DNA from: Geomesophilobacter sediminis
GTDB lineage: Bacteria; Desulfobacterota; Desulfuromonadia; Geobacterales; Geobacteraceae
Length of the DNA: 64,000 nucleotides
Assembly: GCF_016458275.1 (NCBI RefSeq)
Contig: NZ_JAEMHM010000004.1
Location: 1 to 64,000, forward strand
Direction of reading: 5' to 3'
A program made the translations under genes and the position numbers. Below the pieces are notes generated by a model, which saw only the letters and a program-made list of their open reading frames with translations, was not told the origin of the DNA and did not search any database. The stretch's first letter is position 1. Every line of letters begins with the position of its first letter. Shown piece after piece: positions 26,872 through 36,292 of this stretch.

Positions 26872-27831
26872 TCATTGCTCAGCGCCGTCGTGGTACTCGA
26901 TGATGCGGGTCCGACCCAAGATCTCCTTGGCGCGGCGGACGTCGGCGGCGATCGCATCTTTCAGCGCCTCCAGGTCGGAGAAACGCTTTTCGCCCCGCAG
27001 CCTTTCCACGAAATAGACGGACATCTCACGGCCATACAGGTCTCCTTCGAAATCGAAGAGAAAGACTTCCATGGTCACGTTGTCGTTGCCGAAGGTCGGA
27101 TTGGTACCGATGTTACAGGCGCCGTCGTAGACCGAACCGTCGACTTTCGCCTTCACGGCATAGACGCCGGCCGCAGGATAAAGCTCCATCTCGGTTTCCA
27201 GGTTCGCGGTCGGAAAGCCGAGCCCACGCCCCCGATGATGGCCCGGCACGACCGACCCGGTAATGCAGTAGTGCCTGCCAAGCACGGAAACGACCCCGCC
27301 GACATCCCCTTCCGCGACCATGTTGCGTACCGCGGTGGAACTGTAGATGGTCGAGCCGTCGGATACCGGCTGCATCACCTCGACCGAGTACTCGTACTTC
27401 TCCCCGAGCTTCTGCAGGAGCTTCACGTCCCCTTCCCTACCCCGGCCAAAGGCATAGTCGTAGCCGATCACCAGGTGCTCCATTCCGATCCGGTCGACCA
27501 GGACCTGTTTCACGAACTCCGGTGCCGAAAGGGCCGCGAATTCCTGGTCAAAGGGAATCTCGACCAGGCAGTCGATCCCGGAGGCTTCGAGCAGGCGTTC
27601 TTTCTGCTTCGGACAGGTGATCAGCCGCACCCCAACCTGGGGACGCAGCACCTGGAGCGGATGCGGAACGAAGGTGACGACGACGGATACCCCGTCGAAG
27701 GCGCGGGCCACTTCCTTCACCCGCCGAAAAATGGCGCGGTGCCCGAGGTGGACTCCGTCGAAGTTCCCGATGGTCACGACCGGACGCCGCAGCTTTTCCG
27801 CGATGTCCTCGATCTTCCGATAAATAATCAT
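26872..27831 (-). CDS. ribF: Bifunctional riboflavin kinase / FAD synthetase
   Basis: A 319-residue enzyme that turns riboflavin into FMN and FMN into FAD. The N-terminal FAD synthetase domain has the nucleotidyltransferase motif GNFDGVHLGHRAIF near residue 22 and IGYDYAFGRGREG. The C-terminal riboflavin kinase domain has GHHRGRGLGFPTANL and GACNIGTNPTF. The length is standard. The C-terminus ends only about 80 bases before the LPG-synthase-like gene on the same strand. Confidence 0.95.
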   Translation of the reverse strand: MIIYRKIEDIAEKLRRPVVTIGNFDGVHLGHRAIFRRVKEVARAFDGVSVVVTFVPHPLQVLRPQVGVRLITCPKQKERLLEASGIDCLVEIPFDQEFAALSAPEFVKQVLVDRIGMEHLVIGYDYAFGRGREGDVKLLQKLGEKYEYSVEVMQPVSDGSTIYSSTAVRNMVAEGDVGGVVSVLGRHYCITGSVVPGHHRGRGLGFPTANLETEMELYPAAGVYAVKAKVDGSVYDGACNIGTNPTFGNDNVTMEVFLFDFEGDLYGREMSVYFVERLRGEKRFSDLEALKDAIAADVRRAKEILGRTRIIEYHDGAEQ

Positions 27832-27849
27832 TGGTCCTGCTCGCGCACC

Positions 27850-28677
27850 TTAGGCGGCTTTCGGTTTTTTCGCGAAGACGAGCGCCACCCAGATGCTGAT
27901 TTCGTACATGAGGTAAAGCGGGATCATGATGACGAACATGGTCACCAGGTCCGCATGGAATGCTGCGATGATCGAGCTGGCCAAGAGCGCGTATTTGCGG
28001 CGCGTCGCCAGCATCTGGTAGTTCACGATCCCAAAACGCGCCAATAGCAGGGACAAGATCGGCAACTCGAAGATCAACCCGAAGATGAGGATGAGCCGCA
28101 AGCAGAAGTTGATATAGGCGGAGATGTTGAACCAGCTTTGCAACCCGGCGGCCTCATAGGAGAGGGAGAAGTTGATGATCACCGGCCAGATCACGATCAG
28201 GAAAAAAAGCGCGCCGACGCAGAAGCTGAGCGAGGCCACCGACACGAAGGGAACCACCATGCGTCGCTCGTTCCTGGTCAGCCCCGGGGCGACGAAGAGC
28301 CAGAACTGGTGGAACAGCACCGGCAGCACCAGCACCATCCCGGCCAGCATGGAGATCTTGCACTGGATGAAGAACGGCTCCAGCGGCGCGCTGTAGTTCA
28401 GCATGCGCTGCTTTTCCGGGACCGCGACCTCCTGGTCCAGCTTGTACCGGGCGTACGCCTCGGGATAGCGGCGCTTCATCTCGCCATAGAGCGTCTTCTT
28501 GATCTCGGTGAGGTAGGTCCTCCCGGTCAGCGGCTTCTCCACGAAGTTCAACAGGTCAGAGGAGAAGTTCCAGGCGATACCCATACCGATAACTATGGCG
28601 ATCACGCAGACGATGAGCCTTTTCCTCAGCTCTACGAGGTGCTCCATAAAAGGCAAAACTTTTTCTTCAGCCATCAT
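27850..28677 (-). CDS. tatC: Twin-arginine translocase subunit TatC
   Basis: This 275-residue, six-helix membrane protein binds twin-arginine signal peptides. The N-terminal FMEHLVELRKRL holds the conserved Glu and Arg of the binding site. VAPGLTRNERRMVVPFV and FGLIFELPILSLLLARFGIV are conserved segments. It has a longer periplasmic loop after helix 1 (residues about 45-100) than E. coli TatC. Two ATG codons in tandem (28677 and 28674) are possible starts. No tatA or tatB is in the window. Confidence 0.94.
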   Translation of the reverse strand: MMAEEKVLPFMEHLVELRKRLIVCVIAIVIGMGIAWNFSSDLLNFVEKPLTGRTYLTEIKKTLYGEMKRRYPEAYARYKLDQEVAVPEKQRMLNYSAPLEPFFIQCKISMLAGMVLVLPVLFHQFWLFVAPGLTRNERRMVVPFVSVASLSFCVGALFFLIVIWPVIINFSLSYEAAGLQSWFNISAYINFCLRLILIFGLIFELPILSLLLARFGIVNYQMLATRRKYALLASSIIAAFHADLVTMFVIMIPLYLMYEISIWVALVFAKKPKAA

Positions 28678-28769
28678 CTGCTCTCTTTTTGTGCTCTCAT
28701 TTCGGGCAACTGCGACATCCGGTCCAGTCGATCTTTATAACATAGGGGGAAATTGAAGGGCAACAGCTT

Positions 28770-30986
28770 TCAGCGCCTTTTCGGCTTGGGGCGCTTGCCC
28801 CGGATCGGAACCTTGGCGTAGCTCTCCGCCTCGGTGAGCGGCACCCGCGGCGCGGCGGAAAGTCCCTGGACCAGGGCGAACTCGACCTGCTTGCGCGCCT
28901 CGTTCACCGCCGCCACCTTCACCCGGATCTTGTCGGCGATCCGGTAGCGGATGCGGCTTTGCTCCCCGATCAGGGCGTGCTGCTTCTCCTGCAAAACGTA
29001 AAAGTCCTGGGGCAGCGTCGCCACCGGGATCATCCCCTCGACGAAGAGCTCGACCAGTTCGACGAACAGGCCGAACGAGGTGACCCCGGTGATGAAGCCG
29101 TCGTACTCCTCGCCGATCTTGTCGCGCATGAACTGCATTTTCTTCAGGTCGACCATCTCCCGCTCGGCTTCCATGGCGACCCGCTCCCGCTTGCTGGTAT
29201 GGACGGAGGCTTCGGGGAGGTACCCTTCCAGCCGGTCCCGGTCCGTCTGGGTCATCCGCCCCGCGGTCACCCGCCTCAGGATCCGGTGCACCACGAGGTC
29301 CGGATAGCGGCGGATCGGGGAGGTGAAGTGGGTATAGCAGGGGGAGGCAAGGCCGTAATGACCCAGGTTCTCCTCGCTGTAGCGCGCCTGTTTCATGCAA
29401 CGCAAGAGCACCTCGTTGATCAGCCGCTCTTCCGGCTTTCCTTCCACCTGCGCCAAAAGCGCCTGCAGCGCCTTGGGGGGCACCCCCTTCTCCTCGGAAA
29501 ACCTGAGCTCGTAGCCGAAACTGAAGACGAACTCGGAAAGGTCCTTGAGCTTCAAAGGATCGGGCTCTTCGTGCACCCGGTAGAGAGAGGGAACCGGCAC
29601 CCCTTCCAGGAAGGTCGCCACCGCCTCGTTGGCGGCCAGCATGAATTCCTCGATGATCCGGTGGGCCAGGTTGCGCTCGGCCCGGACGATGGCAGTGGTC
29701 TCCCCCTGCAGGTCGAGGATGATCTGCGGCTCGGGAAGATCGAGATCGATGCTCCCCCTCCCCTTGCGCCGCGTGTTGAGCCTTTGGGCGAGTTCCTCCA
29801 TGACGGTGAGGTGCGGGACCAGTTCCTGGTGCCCGGCGATCACGGCGGGGTCCTTATCCACCAGGATCTGGCGCACGATGGTGTAGGTAAGCCGCGCCGA
29901 GCTCTTGATGACGCTCGGGTAGAACCGGGAGACCACGCACTCCCCCTCCGCATCGAAGAGCATCTCCGCGGTCATGGCGAGCCGCTCGACGTTGGGGTTC
30001 AAGGAACAGATCCCGTTACTCAGCGCTTCCGGAAGCATCGGGATGGCGCGGTCGGGAAAATAGACCGAGGTGCCACGCCGGTACGCCTCGACGTCGATCC
30101 GGGAACCTTCGCGCACGTAGTGGGAAACGTCGGCGATGGAGACGAAGAGCCGGATCCGGTCCCCTTCCCGGGAGACGGAGACGGCATCGTCGAAGTCGCG
30201 GGCCGTTTCCCCGTCGATGGTGACCGTCACCCGCTCGCGCAGGTCGGTCCGGCCGGCACGCGCCGCGTCGTCCACCGGCTGGGCCAGCGCCTCGGCATCG
30301 GCCAACTGCTCCGGGGTGAACTGGTAGGGAAGGTCGAACTTCTTGATCACGGAGAGGACCTCGACCTCGGGGTCGTGGGGGTTGCCGAGCACCTCGGTCA
30401 CCTTCCCCTCCAGGCCGCGCACCTCGTCGGGATAGGAAGTGATCACCGCGACGACGACCTCACCGGGCTTCGCCCCGCCGGTTGCGCCGGGGGAAACGAT
30501 GAGGTCCCGGCCGATCCGCTGGTCGTCCGGGATGATCCTCCCCCCCTTGCCGACCGGCTCGAAGCGCCCGATCACGCTGGTCACCCCGCGCTGAATGAGC
30601 CCGACCACGCGCCCTTCCCTTTTCCCGCCCCGCCCGGTGGAAACCACCTGGGCCTCCACCACGTCGCCGTTCATATATTCGCGCAGGTACCGGGCCGGAA
30701 CGAAAAGATCGTCGCCGCCGTCCTCGGGGACCACGAAGCCGTAGCCGTCCCGGTGCAGCGAGAGCTTGCCGCGGATGCCGCGCCCCCCGCCGGGAGCGGT
30801 GTAGTAGCGCCCGGTCATCCGGATGATTTCGCCCTTCTCGACCATATGGTCCAGCAGGTTCTCCAGGTAATCCCGCTCGCCGCGGTTTATTCCGAGCAGC
30901 TGGAGCATCTGGCGGAACTGAACCGGCCGTCCCCCCTGAAGAAGCTTCAGTACCGCCTGTTTGCCGGCGTCCTTACCTTTGCGCAT
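28770..30986 (-). CDS. rnr: Ribonuclease R
   Basis: A 738-residue 3'-to-5' exoribonuclease of the RNB family, able to degrade structured RNA. An N-terminal winged-helix region (QMLQLLGINRGERDYLENLL) precedes cold-shock domains with GYGFVVPEDGGDDLFVP. The RNB catalytic core has DGETARDFDDAVSVSREG, with the metal-binding Asp residues. SIRRYPDLVVHR is present as TSPIRRYPDLVVHR. An S1 domain lies at the end (YDGFITGVTSFGLFVELVE). The Lys-rich tail GKRPKPKRR is typical. A GGGG-rich site precedes the ATG. Confidence 0.95.
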   Translation of the reverse strand: MRKGKDAGKQAVLKLLQGGRPVQFRQMLQLLGINRGERDYLENLLDHMVEKGEIIRMTGRYYTAPGGGRGIRGKLSLHRDGYGFVVPEDGGDDLFVPARYLREYMNGDVVEAQVVSTGRGGKREGRVVGLIQRGVTSVIGRFEPVGKGGRIIPDDQRIGRDLIVSPGATGGAKPGEVVVAVITSYPDEVRGLEGKVTEVLGNPHDPEVEVLSVIKKFDLPYQFTPEQLADAEALAQPVDDAARAGRTDLRERVTVTIDGETARDFDDAVSVSREGDRIRLFVSIADVSHYVREGSRIDVEAYRRGTSVYFPDRAIPMLPEALSNGICSLNPNVERLAMTAEMLFDAEGECVVSRFYPSVIKSSARLTYTIVRQILVDKDPAVIAGHQELVPHLTVMEELAQRLNTRRKGRGSIDLDLPEPQIILDLQGETTAIVRAERNLAHRIIEEFMLAANEAVATFLEGVPVPSLYRVHEEPDPLKLKDLSEFVFSFGYELRFSEEKGVPPKALQALLAQVEGKPEERLINEVLLRCMKQARYSEENLGHYGLASPCYTHFTSPIRRYPDLVVHRILRRVTAGRMTQTDRDRLEGYLPEASVHTSKRERVAMEAEREMVDLKKMQFMRDKIGEEYDGFITGVTSFGLFVELVELFVEGMIPVATLPQDFYVLQEKQHALIGEQSRIRYRIADKIRVKVAAVNEARKQVEFALVQGLSAAPRVPLTEAESYAKVPIRGKRPKPKRR

Positions 30987-31274
30987 AATTTCCCCTTCCC
31001 AACCTTTTCAACCGTCCTCCATCCCTGAAACCTCCCCCGCCGGGGGAAGGGACCCGTATTTTGCTCGATGGGCCGCTTCGACTCCCTAACGCCCCCGAAA
31101 TACAGTGATCGTTTCTAATGCAGGAACTCCGATAATGCAGAACCCCCCTCGGGATGTCAATCTGTTTACGGGTTTCATCTCCATTCCCTTGGCCAAAAAT
31201 CCTTTGCCATTTGGGAAAGGGTCCGGTAGTTTAGTGAGTTGCTTTGCCGATCACCGACCAAGGGAGTCGTTATC
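30987..31274. other. Divergent intergenic region between rnr and the lytic transglycosylase
   Basis: This 288-base gap holds the start regions of two divergent genes. A TTGGCC...TTTGC pair near 31190 looks like sigma-54 at first glance but has the wrong spacing. No convincing sigma-70 promoter or RNA gene was recognised. Confidence 0.4.
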
Positions 31275-33365
31275 ATGTTGAACCGCTTCGTCGCGGCTAC
31301 CGTCCTTTCTTTTGCCCTCAGCACCTCCGCCATCACCACCGTTTACGCCTCCAAGCCCGGAGACGAGGCGCTGGCCACCGCCGCAGCCCATTTAAAAGCG
31401 AAGGACTACCAGGGTGCGCACGCAGCGGCGGGGAAAAGCAGCGCCGACAACGGGCCGAAGGCCCTGCTCCTCGGCTACAGCGCCGCCAAGCTGGAACTTT
31501 GGGACGAAGCGGCCCAGCAGATGGCGAATGCCGCCCAAAGCTACCCCCTTCTGGCCGATTACGCCCTCTATTACCAGGGACTTGCCCTCTCCAAGCTCAA
31601 GAAAAACGATGAAGCCCTGGTCCCGCTCTACAAACTCCTGAAGGATTACCGCGACAGCCGCCTGGTCCGTTCCGCCTGGATCCTCTACGCCGACACCCTG
31701 TACGCCGGCGGCTACAACAAGGAAGCGCTGGCAAGCTACGCCAGCTTCATCGAGCGCTACCCCGCCGGCAACGATTCCCTGCAGGCCGTCCTGGGCAGCG
31801 CGCGCTGCCGGGCCAACCTGGGCGAGCTCCCGGAGGCGGTCAAGATCCTGCGCGAGACCTGGATCAACTACCCGGCAGCGCCGATCGCCGACACTGCCGC
31901 CCAGGAACTGCAAGGGCTTGCCGGGCGCGGAGCCGCGGTATCCCCCTACAGCACGGCAGAGCTCATGAAACGGGCCGCAACGCTTTTCGACGTCGGCCGT
32001 TTTGCCCGTGCCGCCGAGACCCTTTCCCAGACCCCGCTGGAAGGTGAAAACGCCGAAACCATATGCAAGGTGCGCCTGAAGCGGGGCCAGGCCCTTTCCC
32101 GCGCCAAGCGCTATGCCGACGCGGAGGAGCTCCTGAAGGTGGCGGTACAAAGCGGGATCACCGGCTGCAGCACCGAGGCCAACCTCTGGCTCGGGCGGAC
32201 CCTTGACAGCGCCGGAAGAGGCGATGAAGCGTACGCCCTTTTCCTGAAGCTGGCCAACGCCCCGGAATTGGGCCCCCTCTCCGACGAGGCGCTCTTGAAA
32301 GCCGCCTACCTGAAGCGTTTCCAGCGCAAGCCGAAGGAGGCGCTCCCACTTTTCCAGAAGTACCTGGCGCGCCATCCCGAGCAAAAGCCGAACGGCACGG
32401 TCCTTTGGGAAACGGCCTGGGCCGCGTACCAGTCGGCAAGCTACCCGGAGGCCGGGCGACTCTTAAAGCGCCTCGCCGAGCGCGACGACTTCCGGGAACG
32501 GGCCCTTTACTGGCTCGGAAAATCGCTGATCGCCTCGGGCGACCCGAAAGGGGGCGCAACCCAGCTGGCCCAGCTTTGCGCCGAGTATCCCTTCGGCTAC
32601 TACGCCTGGCTTTGCAACAACGGGACTCTGGTGGCCGAACCGGCGCACCCGCCGGTGAACCTCCGCGAGAACCTACCGTATCCGGCCGGGTTCGAGCGGG
32701 AAAAGGCGCTGATTGCCCTGGGGCTTTACGACGAGGCGGCGCGGGAACTCCAGGCGCGCAAAACCAAGAACACCCTGGCCGTGGTCCGGCTCTACCTGGA
32801 AATGGAGAACTACAACGGCGCCTACCATGCCGCCACCAAGGGAAAGAAGATCGATCGGGACAGCGCCACCGCCTTGGGGATCCGCTACCCCCTCGCCTTT
32901 CGGGAACCGGTGGTAAAAAACGCCGCCGCCAACGGCCTGCCGGAAAGCCTGGTCTACGCCATCATGTACGCGGAGAGCACCTTCGCCCCCGGCGCGGTCT
33001 CCCCGGTGGGGGCGGTAGGACTGATGCAGATCATGCCCGCTACCGCGGACCGGATCTCCCACGGCGACTCGGCGCGGCTGACCCGGCCGGAGCTGAACAT
33101 CCGCCTCGGCACGAAGCACCTGAAGGACCTTTTGAAGAGCAACGACGGCAACCTCCCCCTGGCGGTCGCCTCGTACAACGCGGGATCGGGTAACGTGAAA
33201 AGGTGGCAGCGCAACTTCGGCGACCTGCCGCAGGACGAGTTCGTGGAGAACATCCCGTTCGGGGAAACCCGGGACTACGTCAAGAAGGTGATCGGAACCA
33301 TGGCGTTTTACCAAAAGCTCTATAACCTCCCCAACCCGTACGCCCGCAAAGGCGCCGCCAAGTAG
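31275..33365 (+). CDS. slt: Soluble lytic murein transglycosylase
   Basis: This 696-residue periplasmic enzyme cleaves peptidoglycan to 1,6-anhydromuropeptides. The start at 31275 has AGGGAG upstream and gives a signal peptide (MLNRFVAATVLSFALSTSAITTVYA). A long helical superhelix of TPR-like repeats follows. The C-terminal SLT domain has the catalytic Glu in YAIMYAESTFAPGAVSP, then GLMQIMPATA and VASYNAGSGNV. It is larger than the E. coli Slt70 mature form but similar in layout. A hairpin lies 56 bases downstream. Confidence 0.92.
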   Translation: MLNRFVAATVLSFALSTSAITTVYASKPGDEALATAAAHLKAKDYQGAHAAAGKSSADNGPKALLLGYSAAKLELWDEAAQQMANAAQSYPLLADYALYYQGLALSKLKKNDEALVPLYKLLKDYRDSRLVRSAWILYADTLYAGGYNKEALASYASFIERYPAGNDSLQAVLGSARCRANLGELPEAVKILRETWINYPAAPIADTAAQELQGLAGRGAAVSPYSTAELMKRAATLFDVGRFARAAETLSQTPLEGENAETICKVRLKRGQALSRAKRYADAEELLKVAVQSGITGCSTEANLWLGRTLDSAGRGDEAYALFLKLANAPELGPLSDEALLKAAYLKRFQRKPKEALPLFQKYLARHPEQKPNGTVLWETAWAAYQSASYPEAGRLLKRLAERDDFRERALYWLGKSLIASGDPKGGATQLAQLCAEYPFGYYAWLCNNGTLVAEPAHPPVNLRENLPYPAGFEREKALIALGLYDEAARELQARKTKNTLAVVRLYLEMENYNGAYHAATKGKKIDRDSATALGIRYPLAFREPVVKNAAANGLPESLVYAIMYAESTFAPGAVSPVGAVGLMQIMPATADRISHGDSARLTRPELNIRLGTKHLKDLLKSNDGNLPLAVASYNAGSGNVKRWQRNFGDLPQDEFVENIPFGETRDYVKKVIGTMAFYQKLYNLPNPYARKGAAK

Positions 33366-33421
33366 CACCGTCACCGCATCCCCACGTCTCGGCGTGCCGC
33401 GACCGATGACCATCTCCCCAT

Positions 33422-33447
33422 AGGGTGGGCAGCCTTCTGCCCACCCT
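33422..33447 (+). terminator. Hairpin after the transglycosylase gene
   Basis: An 11-bp perfect stem (AGGGTGGGCAG with CTGCCCACCCT) with a CCTT loop begins 56 bases after the stop. The following sequence has only a short T-run, so termination would be weak. The rest of the gap to 33583 shows nothing else. Confidence 0.55.
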
Positions 33448-33583
33448 CCATTTCCCTTGCCCCAGGCACGGAGTGCCCGCTCTGCGGCCCCCACAGCGCC
33501 ACGCACCGGCAAGGTTTTTTCCGCTCGATCCCCACCCCGGCAAGCCGCTACGCATTTTCTTCATTAAAGATGAAACGAAGTTC

Positions 33584-33610
33584 TAAAGTATCCCCACGCG
33601 GTGCCGATAT
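33584..33610 (+). promoter_or_regulatory. Sigma-28 (FliA) promoter of the chemoreceptor
   Basis: The sequence TAAA-N15-GCCGATAT matches the flagellar sigma-28 consensus TAAA-N15-GCCGATAA in eleven of twelve fixed bases with exact spacing. It lies about 57 bases before the chemoreceptor start. Confidence 0.85.
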
Positions 33611-33666
33611 TACTCTGAGGTAACAATGGCGTTGCCAACGAAACAAACTCACAGCGAGGGGAATTC

Positions 33667-35451
33667 ATGGGTGGGATAAAGAGCCTCTACTCGTTCCTGG
33701 AACGAAATTTTTTCAACTCATTGACCAAGAAGATGGCGGGCAACATCGTCTTTTTACTGGCGATCCAGGTATTGACGGTTACGGTGTTCTATATCCAGAA
33801 CCACCGTCAGTACCAAACCTTGCGGGATCTGCACCTGAAAGAAAGCCAGCTGGAAAAGGTGATGTCGGCGGCCCAAACCGGCGAGTATCTGTGCATCGCC
33901 TTGTGCCTGGTTTCCTTCGCCGCATCGGTCGGCTGCATCGTCTTTCTCCGTTACATGCTGGTTCGCCCCCTGAAGCGGATCTCGGCCACCTTCGAGGCCA
34001 AGGACCTTTCGGTGGATGTCCCGTTGGTAACCTACGACGAGATCAGGGAGCTGTCCGAGAACTACAACAAATTTCTCGGCGTAGTGAAGGAGATCCTCGC
34101 CGACACCAAGGTGATGGCCCTGGGGATCGCCGTGGAAAGCACCAAGGTGGTCAAGCAGGTGGATGGCTCCCTCGACAACTCCAAGCGCCAGGGCGAGCTC
34201 TCGGACATCATCCTCACCTCGAGCCAGGAGGCGGGACAGGCGATCGTCGAAATCACCCAGAGCACCCATGACATATCCACCTCCATCAGCGACAACCACC
34301 AGAACGCGGAAAAATCGCGCTCCGACCTCCTCGACGTCACCGGCAAGATCGGCCTGATCAGCACCCGGCTGGGCGATTTCAACCAGACCGTGCACACCCT
34401 CAACACCAACTCCGAGAAGATCAAGGACATGGTCTCCCTGATCGAGGACATCTCCGACCAGACCAACCTCCTCGCCCTGAACGCCGCCATCGAAGCGGCC
34501 CGTGCCGGGGAGCACGGACGCGGCTTCGCGGTTGTCGCCGACGAGGTGCGCGCCCTGGCCGAGCGGGTGAACAAGGCGACCAAGGAGATCTCCTGGAACA
34601 TCGACGAGATGCTCAAAAACGTCAGGAACACCGAAAAAGAAACCATGCAGATCAGCACCTACACCACCGAGACCCGTTCCGTCATCGAGGACGCCTCGCG
34701 GCATTTCGAGGCGCTGGTCAACGACTCGGAGAGCAACAGCTCGCAGCTGGCCCGGATCGCCACGGCCTCGCGGGAAATCACCGTCACCAACGAGGAGATC
34801 AACCGGCAGATCGCCGACATTCACAGCCTCAGCAAGGGAACCCTTAACTACCTGGAGGACTCCAACCGCTACTCCAAGGACCTGCGCAGCATCACCGAGA
34901 AGATGCTGGAGATGGTCTCCCGGATCAAGACCGGCCGGGGGAGAGTGGAGGAGATCGTCGAGTTGGCGCGGAACCAGCGGGACAAGATCCAGGAGCGGAT
35001 GGCGGCGATCGCCCAGAGGGGGGTGAACGTCTTCGACCGCAACTACGTCTCGATTCCCAACACCAACCCGCCGAAGTTCCGCGTCGCCTACAACTCCGCC
35101 TTCGACGCCGAGCTGCAGCCGATTTTCGACGAATCACTGGAGAAGATCCCGGGGGCCATCTACGTCGTCGGCGTCGACGTCAACGGTTACATCGGCACCC
35201 ACCACGCCAAAAACCAGAAACCGCTTACCGGCAACTACGAGATCGACACGGTCCAGAGCCGGGAAAAAAGGATGTACACCGCCAACGACACCGAGATCAA
35301 GCGGGCCAGGAATACCGCGCCGATGCTGCTGCAGACCCACATGCGCGATACCGGTGAGATCCTCAACGACCTCGCCCTCCCCATCTTCGTCAACGGCACC
35401 CACTGGGGGAACCTTATCGTGGGGTTGAAACCCGAGCAGCTGCAGCAGTAG
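33667..35451 (+). CDS. Methyl-accepting chemotaxis protein with C-terminal sensor-like domain
   Basis: A 594-residue receptor. Two membrane segments (about 25-45 and 75-95) enclose only about 30 residues, so there is almost no periplasmic sensor. A HAMP-like segment follows ([20 protein letters not shown]). The signalling helices carry the conserved tip [39 protein letters not shown]. After about residue 440 a separate alpha/beta domain appears ([36 protein letters not shown]), resembling a Cache/PAS-type sensor placed at the C-terminus. A sigma-28 promoter precedes the gene and a strong terminator follows. Confidence 0.9.
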   Translation: MGGIKSLYSFLERNFFNSLTKKMAGNIVFLLAIQVLTVTVFYIQNHRQYQTLRDLHLKESQLEKVMSAAQTGEYLCIALCLVSFAASVGCIVFLRYMLVRPLKRISATFEAKDLSVDVPLVTYDEIRELSENYNKFLGVVKEILADTKVMALGIAVESTKVVKQVDGSLDNSKRQGELSDIILTSSQEAGQAIVEITQSTHDISTSISDNHQNAEKSRSDLLDVTGKIGLISTRLGDFNQTVHTLNTNSEKIKDMVSLIEDISDQTNLLALNAAIEAARAGEHGRGFAVVADEVRALAERVNKATKEISWNIDEMLKNVRNTEKETMQISTYTTETRSVIEDASRHFEALVNDSESNSSQLARIATASREITVTNEEINRQIADIHSLSKGTLNYLEDSNRYSKDLRSITEKMLEMVSRIKTGRGRVEEIVELARNQRDKIQERMAAIAQRGVNVFDRNYVSIPNTNPPKFRVAYNSAFDAELQPIFDESLEKIPGAIYVVGVDVNGYIGTHHAKNQKPLTGNYEIDTVQSREKRMYTANDTEIKRARNTAPMLLQTHMRDTGEILNDLALPIFVNGTHWGNLIVGLKPEQLQQ

Positions 35452-35458
35452 TAATTAG

Positions 35459-35512
35459 ATACGAGACCGGCCGGAGCGCGACAAGCTGGGCTCCGGCCGG
35501 TCTCGTATCGTT
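35459..35512 (+). terminator. Strong intrinsic terminator after the chemoreceptor
   Basis: Perfect 19-bp arms at 35459-35477 and 35490-35508 with a 12-base loop are followed by CGTTTT. The stem starts eight bases after the stop codon. Confidence 0.9.
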
Positions 35513-35524
35513 TTGCCACCCCGC

Positions 35525-35624
35525 AGGTCGCGTCGAGGCACCAAACGCGACGTCCCGCCCCACCATCCCATAAAACCCAAAACCCGCCGGCCGCTGCGTC
35601 GCGTTTCGTCCCTCAACGCGACCT
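35525..35624. repeat. 100-bp inverted-repeat element
   Basis: Arms of 27 bases at 35525-35551 and 35598-35624 are complementary except at three positions. A 46-base AC-rich middle separates them. The arm ends carry AGGTCGCGT and AAACGCGAC. It has the shape of a small non-coding mobile or REP-type element. No open frame was seen. Confidence 0.7.
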
Positions 35625-35761
35625 ACCCAACTACCACATGGTAGAAGCGGCATTTCTTGGCGCGATCCACCTTCGCAAATCGCGACATGAATGTCGCCCC
35701 TGCCGGGTCATTCACCCGCAGCTCATGCGGAAAACCCTTGGGAAATTTTGCCTTGCCGCAA

Positions 35762-35806
35762 TTGACAGCATACTGATAATATGCATAATGAGCTGTTCTC
35801 ATGAGA
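35762..35806 (+). promoter_or_regulatory. Promoter and possible MarR operator of the efflux operon
   Basis: TTGACA at 35762-35767 and CATAAT at 35784-35789 are 16 bases apart, a good sigma-70 promoter. Overlapping the -10 and start region are the inverted repeat ATGAG-N5-CTCAT (35788-35802) and the palindrome TCTCATGAGA (35797-35806). They are candidate sites for the MarR repressor encoded 44 bases downstream. Confidence 0.6.
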
Positions 35807-35849
35807 TAACCGGGTACGTAAAGAAAGATTTGCAAGGGAGGCGAGCGTC

Positions 35850-36278
35850 ATGGCCGATCCGGACAAATTCGATATCGAGAAGAGCGTGGGATTCCTGTTG
35901 GCCAAGGCCTACCAGCGCGCCTGTGCCATCTTCAAGGAAGAGTTCGAGGGTTACGACGTAACCCCGCAACAGTACGGGCTGCTCAGGTTCCTGTGGCAGG
36001 AGGACGGTCTCACCCAGGCGGAACTTTCCGCGCGGAGCCAGATCGACCGCACCACGATGGGGGGGCTGATCGACCGGTTGCAGAAGGAGGGGCTCGTGAT
36101 CCGCGGCACCCATCCCGAGGATCGCAGGGCCTACCGGATCTGCCTGACCGACAGGGGGAAATCCTTCCAAAAGGAGCTGACCCCGATGGCACACACGGTC
36201 CAGGCGCGCCTGACCTCGAAGCTGGAGCCGGGCGAAATCGAATCGCTGATGCAACTACTCGATAAGATCCGAAGATAA
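35850..36278 (+). CDS. MarR family transcriptional regulator
   Basis: A 142-residue winged-helix dimer likely to repress its own efflux operon and release DNA when it binds a toxic compound. The DNA-binding part is LTQAELSARSQIDRTTMGGLIDRLQKEGLV. The wing contains HPEDRRAYRICLTDRG, the MarR signature. The gene is first of four co-directional genes, 14 bases ahead of the TolC-like gene. The palindromes at 35788-35806 are likely operators. Confidence 0.9.
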   Translation: MADPDKFDIEKSVGFLLAKAYQRACAIFKEEFEGYDVTPQQYGLLRFLWQEDGLTQAELSARSQIDRTTMGGLIDRLQKEGLVIRGTHPEDRRAYRICLTDRGKSFQKELTPMAHTVQARLTSKLEPGEIESLMQLLDKIRR

Positions 36279-36292
36279 CAGGAGGAACTGTC

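Noticed and set aside
28959-31028. Long plus-strand frame opposite rnr
   Set aside because: Antisense shadow with no recognisable domain.
31188-31216. Sigma-54 promoter before the lytic transglycosylase
   Set aside because: TTGGCC and TTTGC are present, but GG and GC are 13 bases apart instead of 10.
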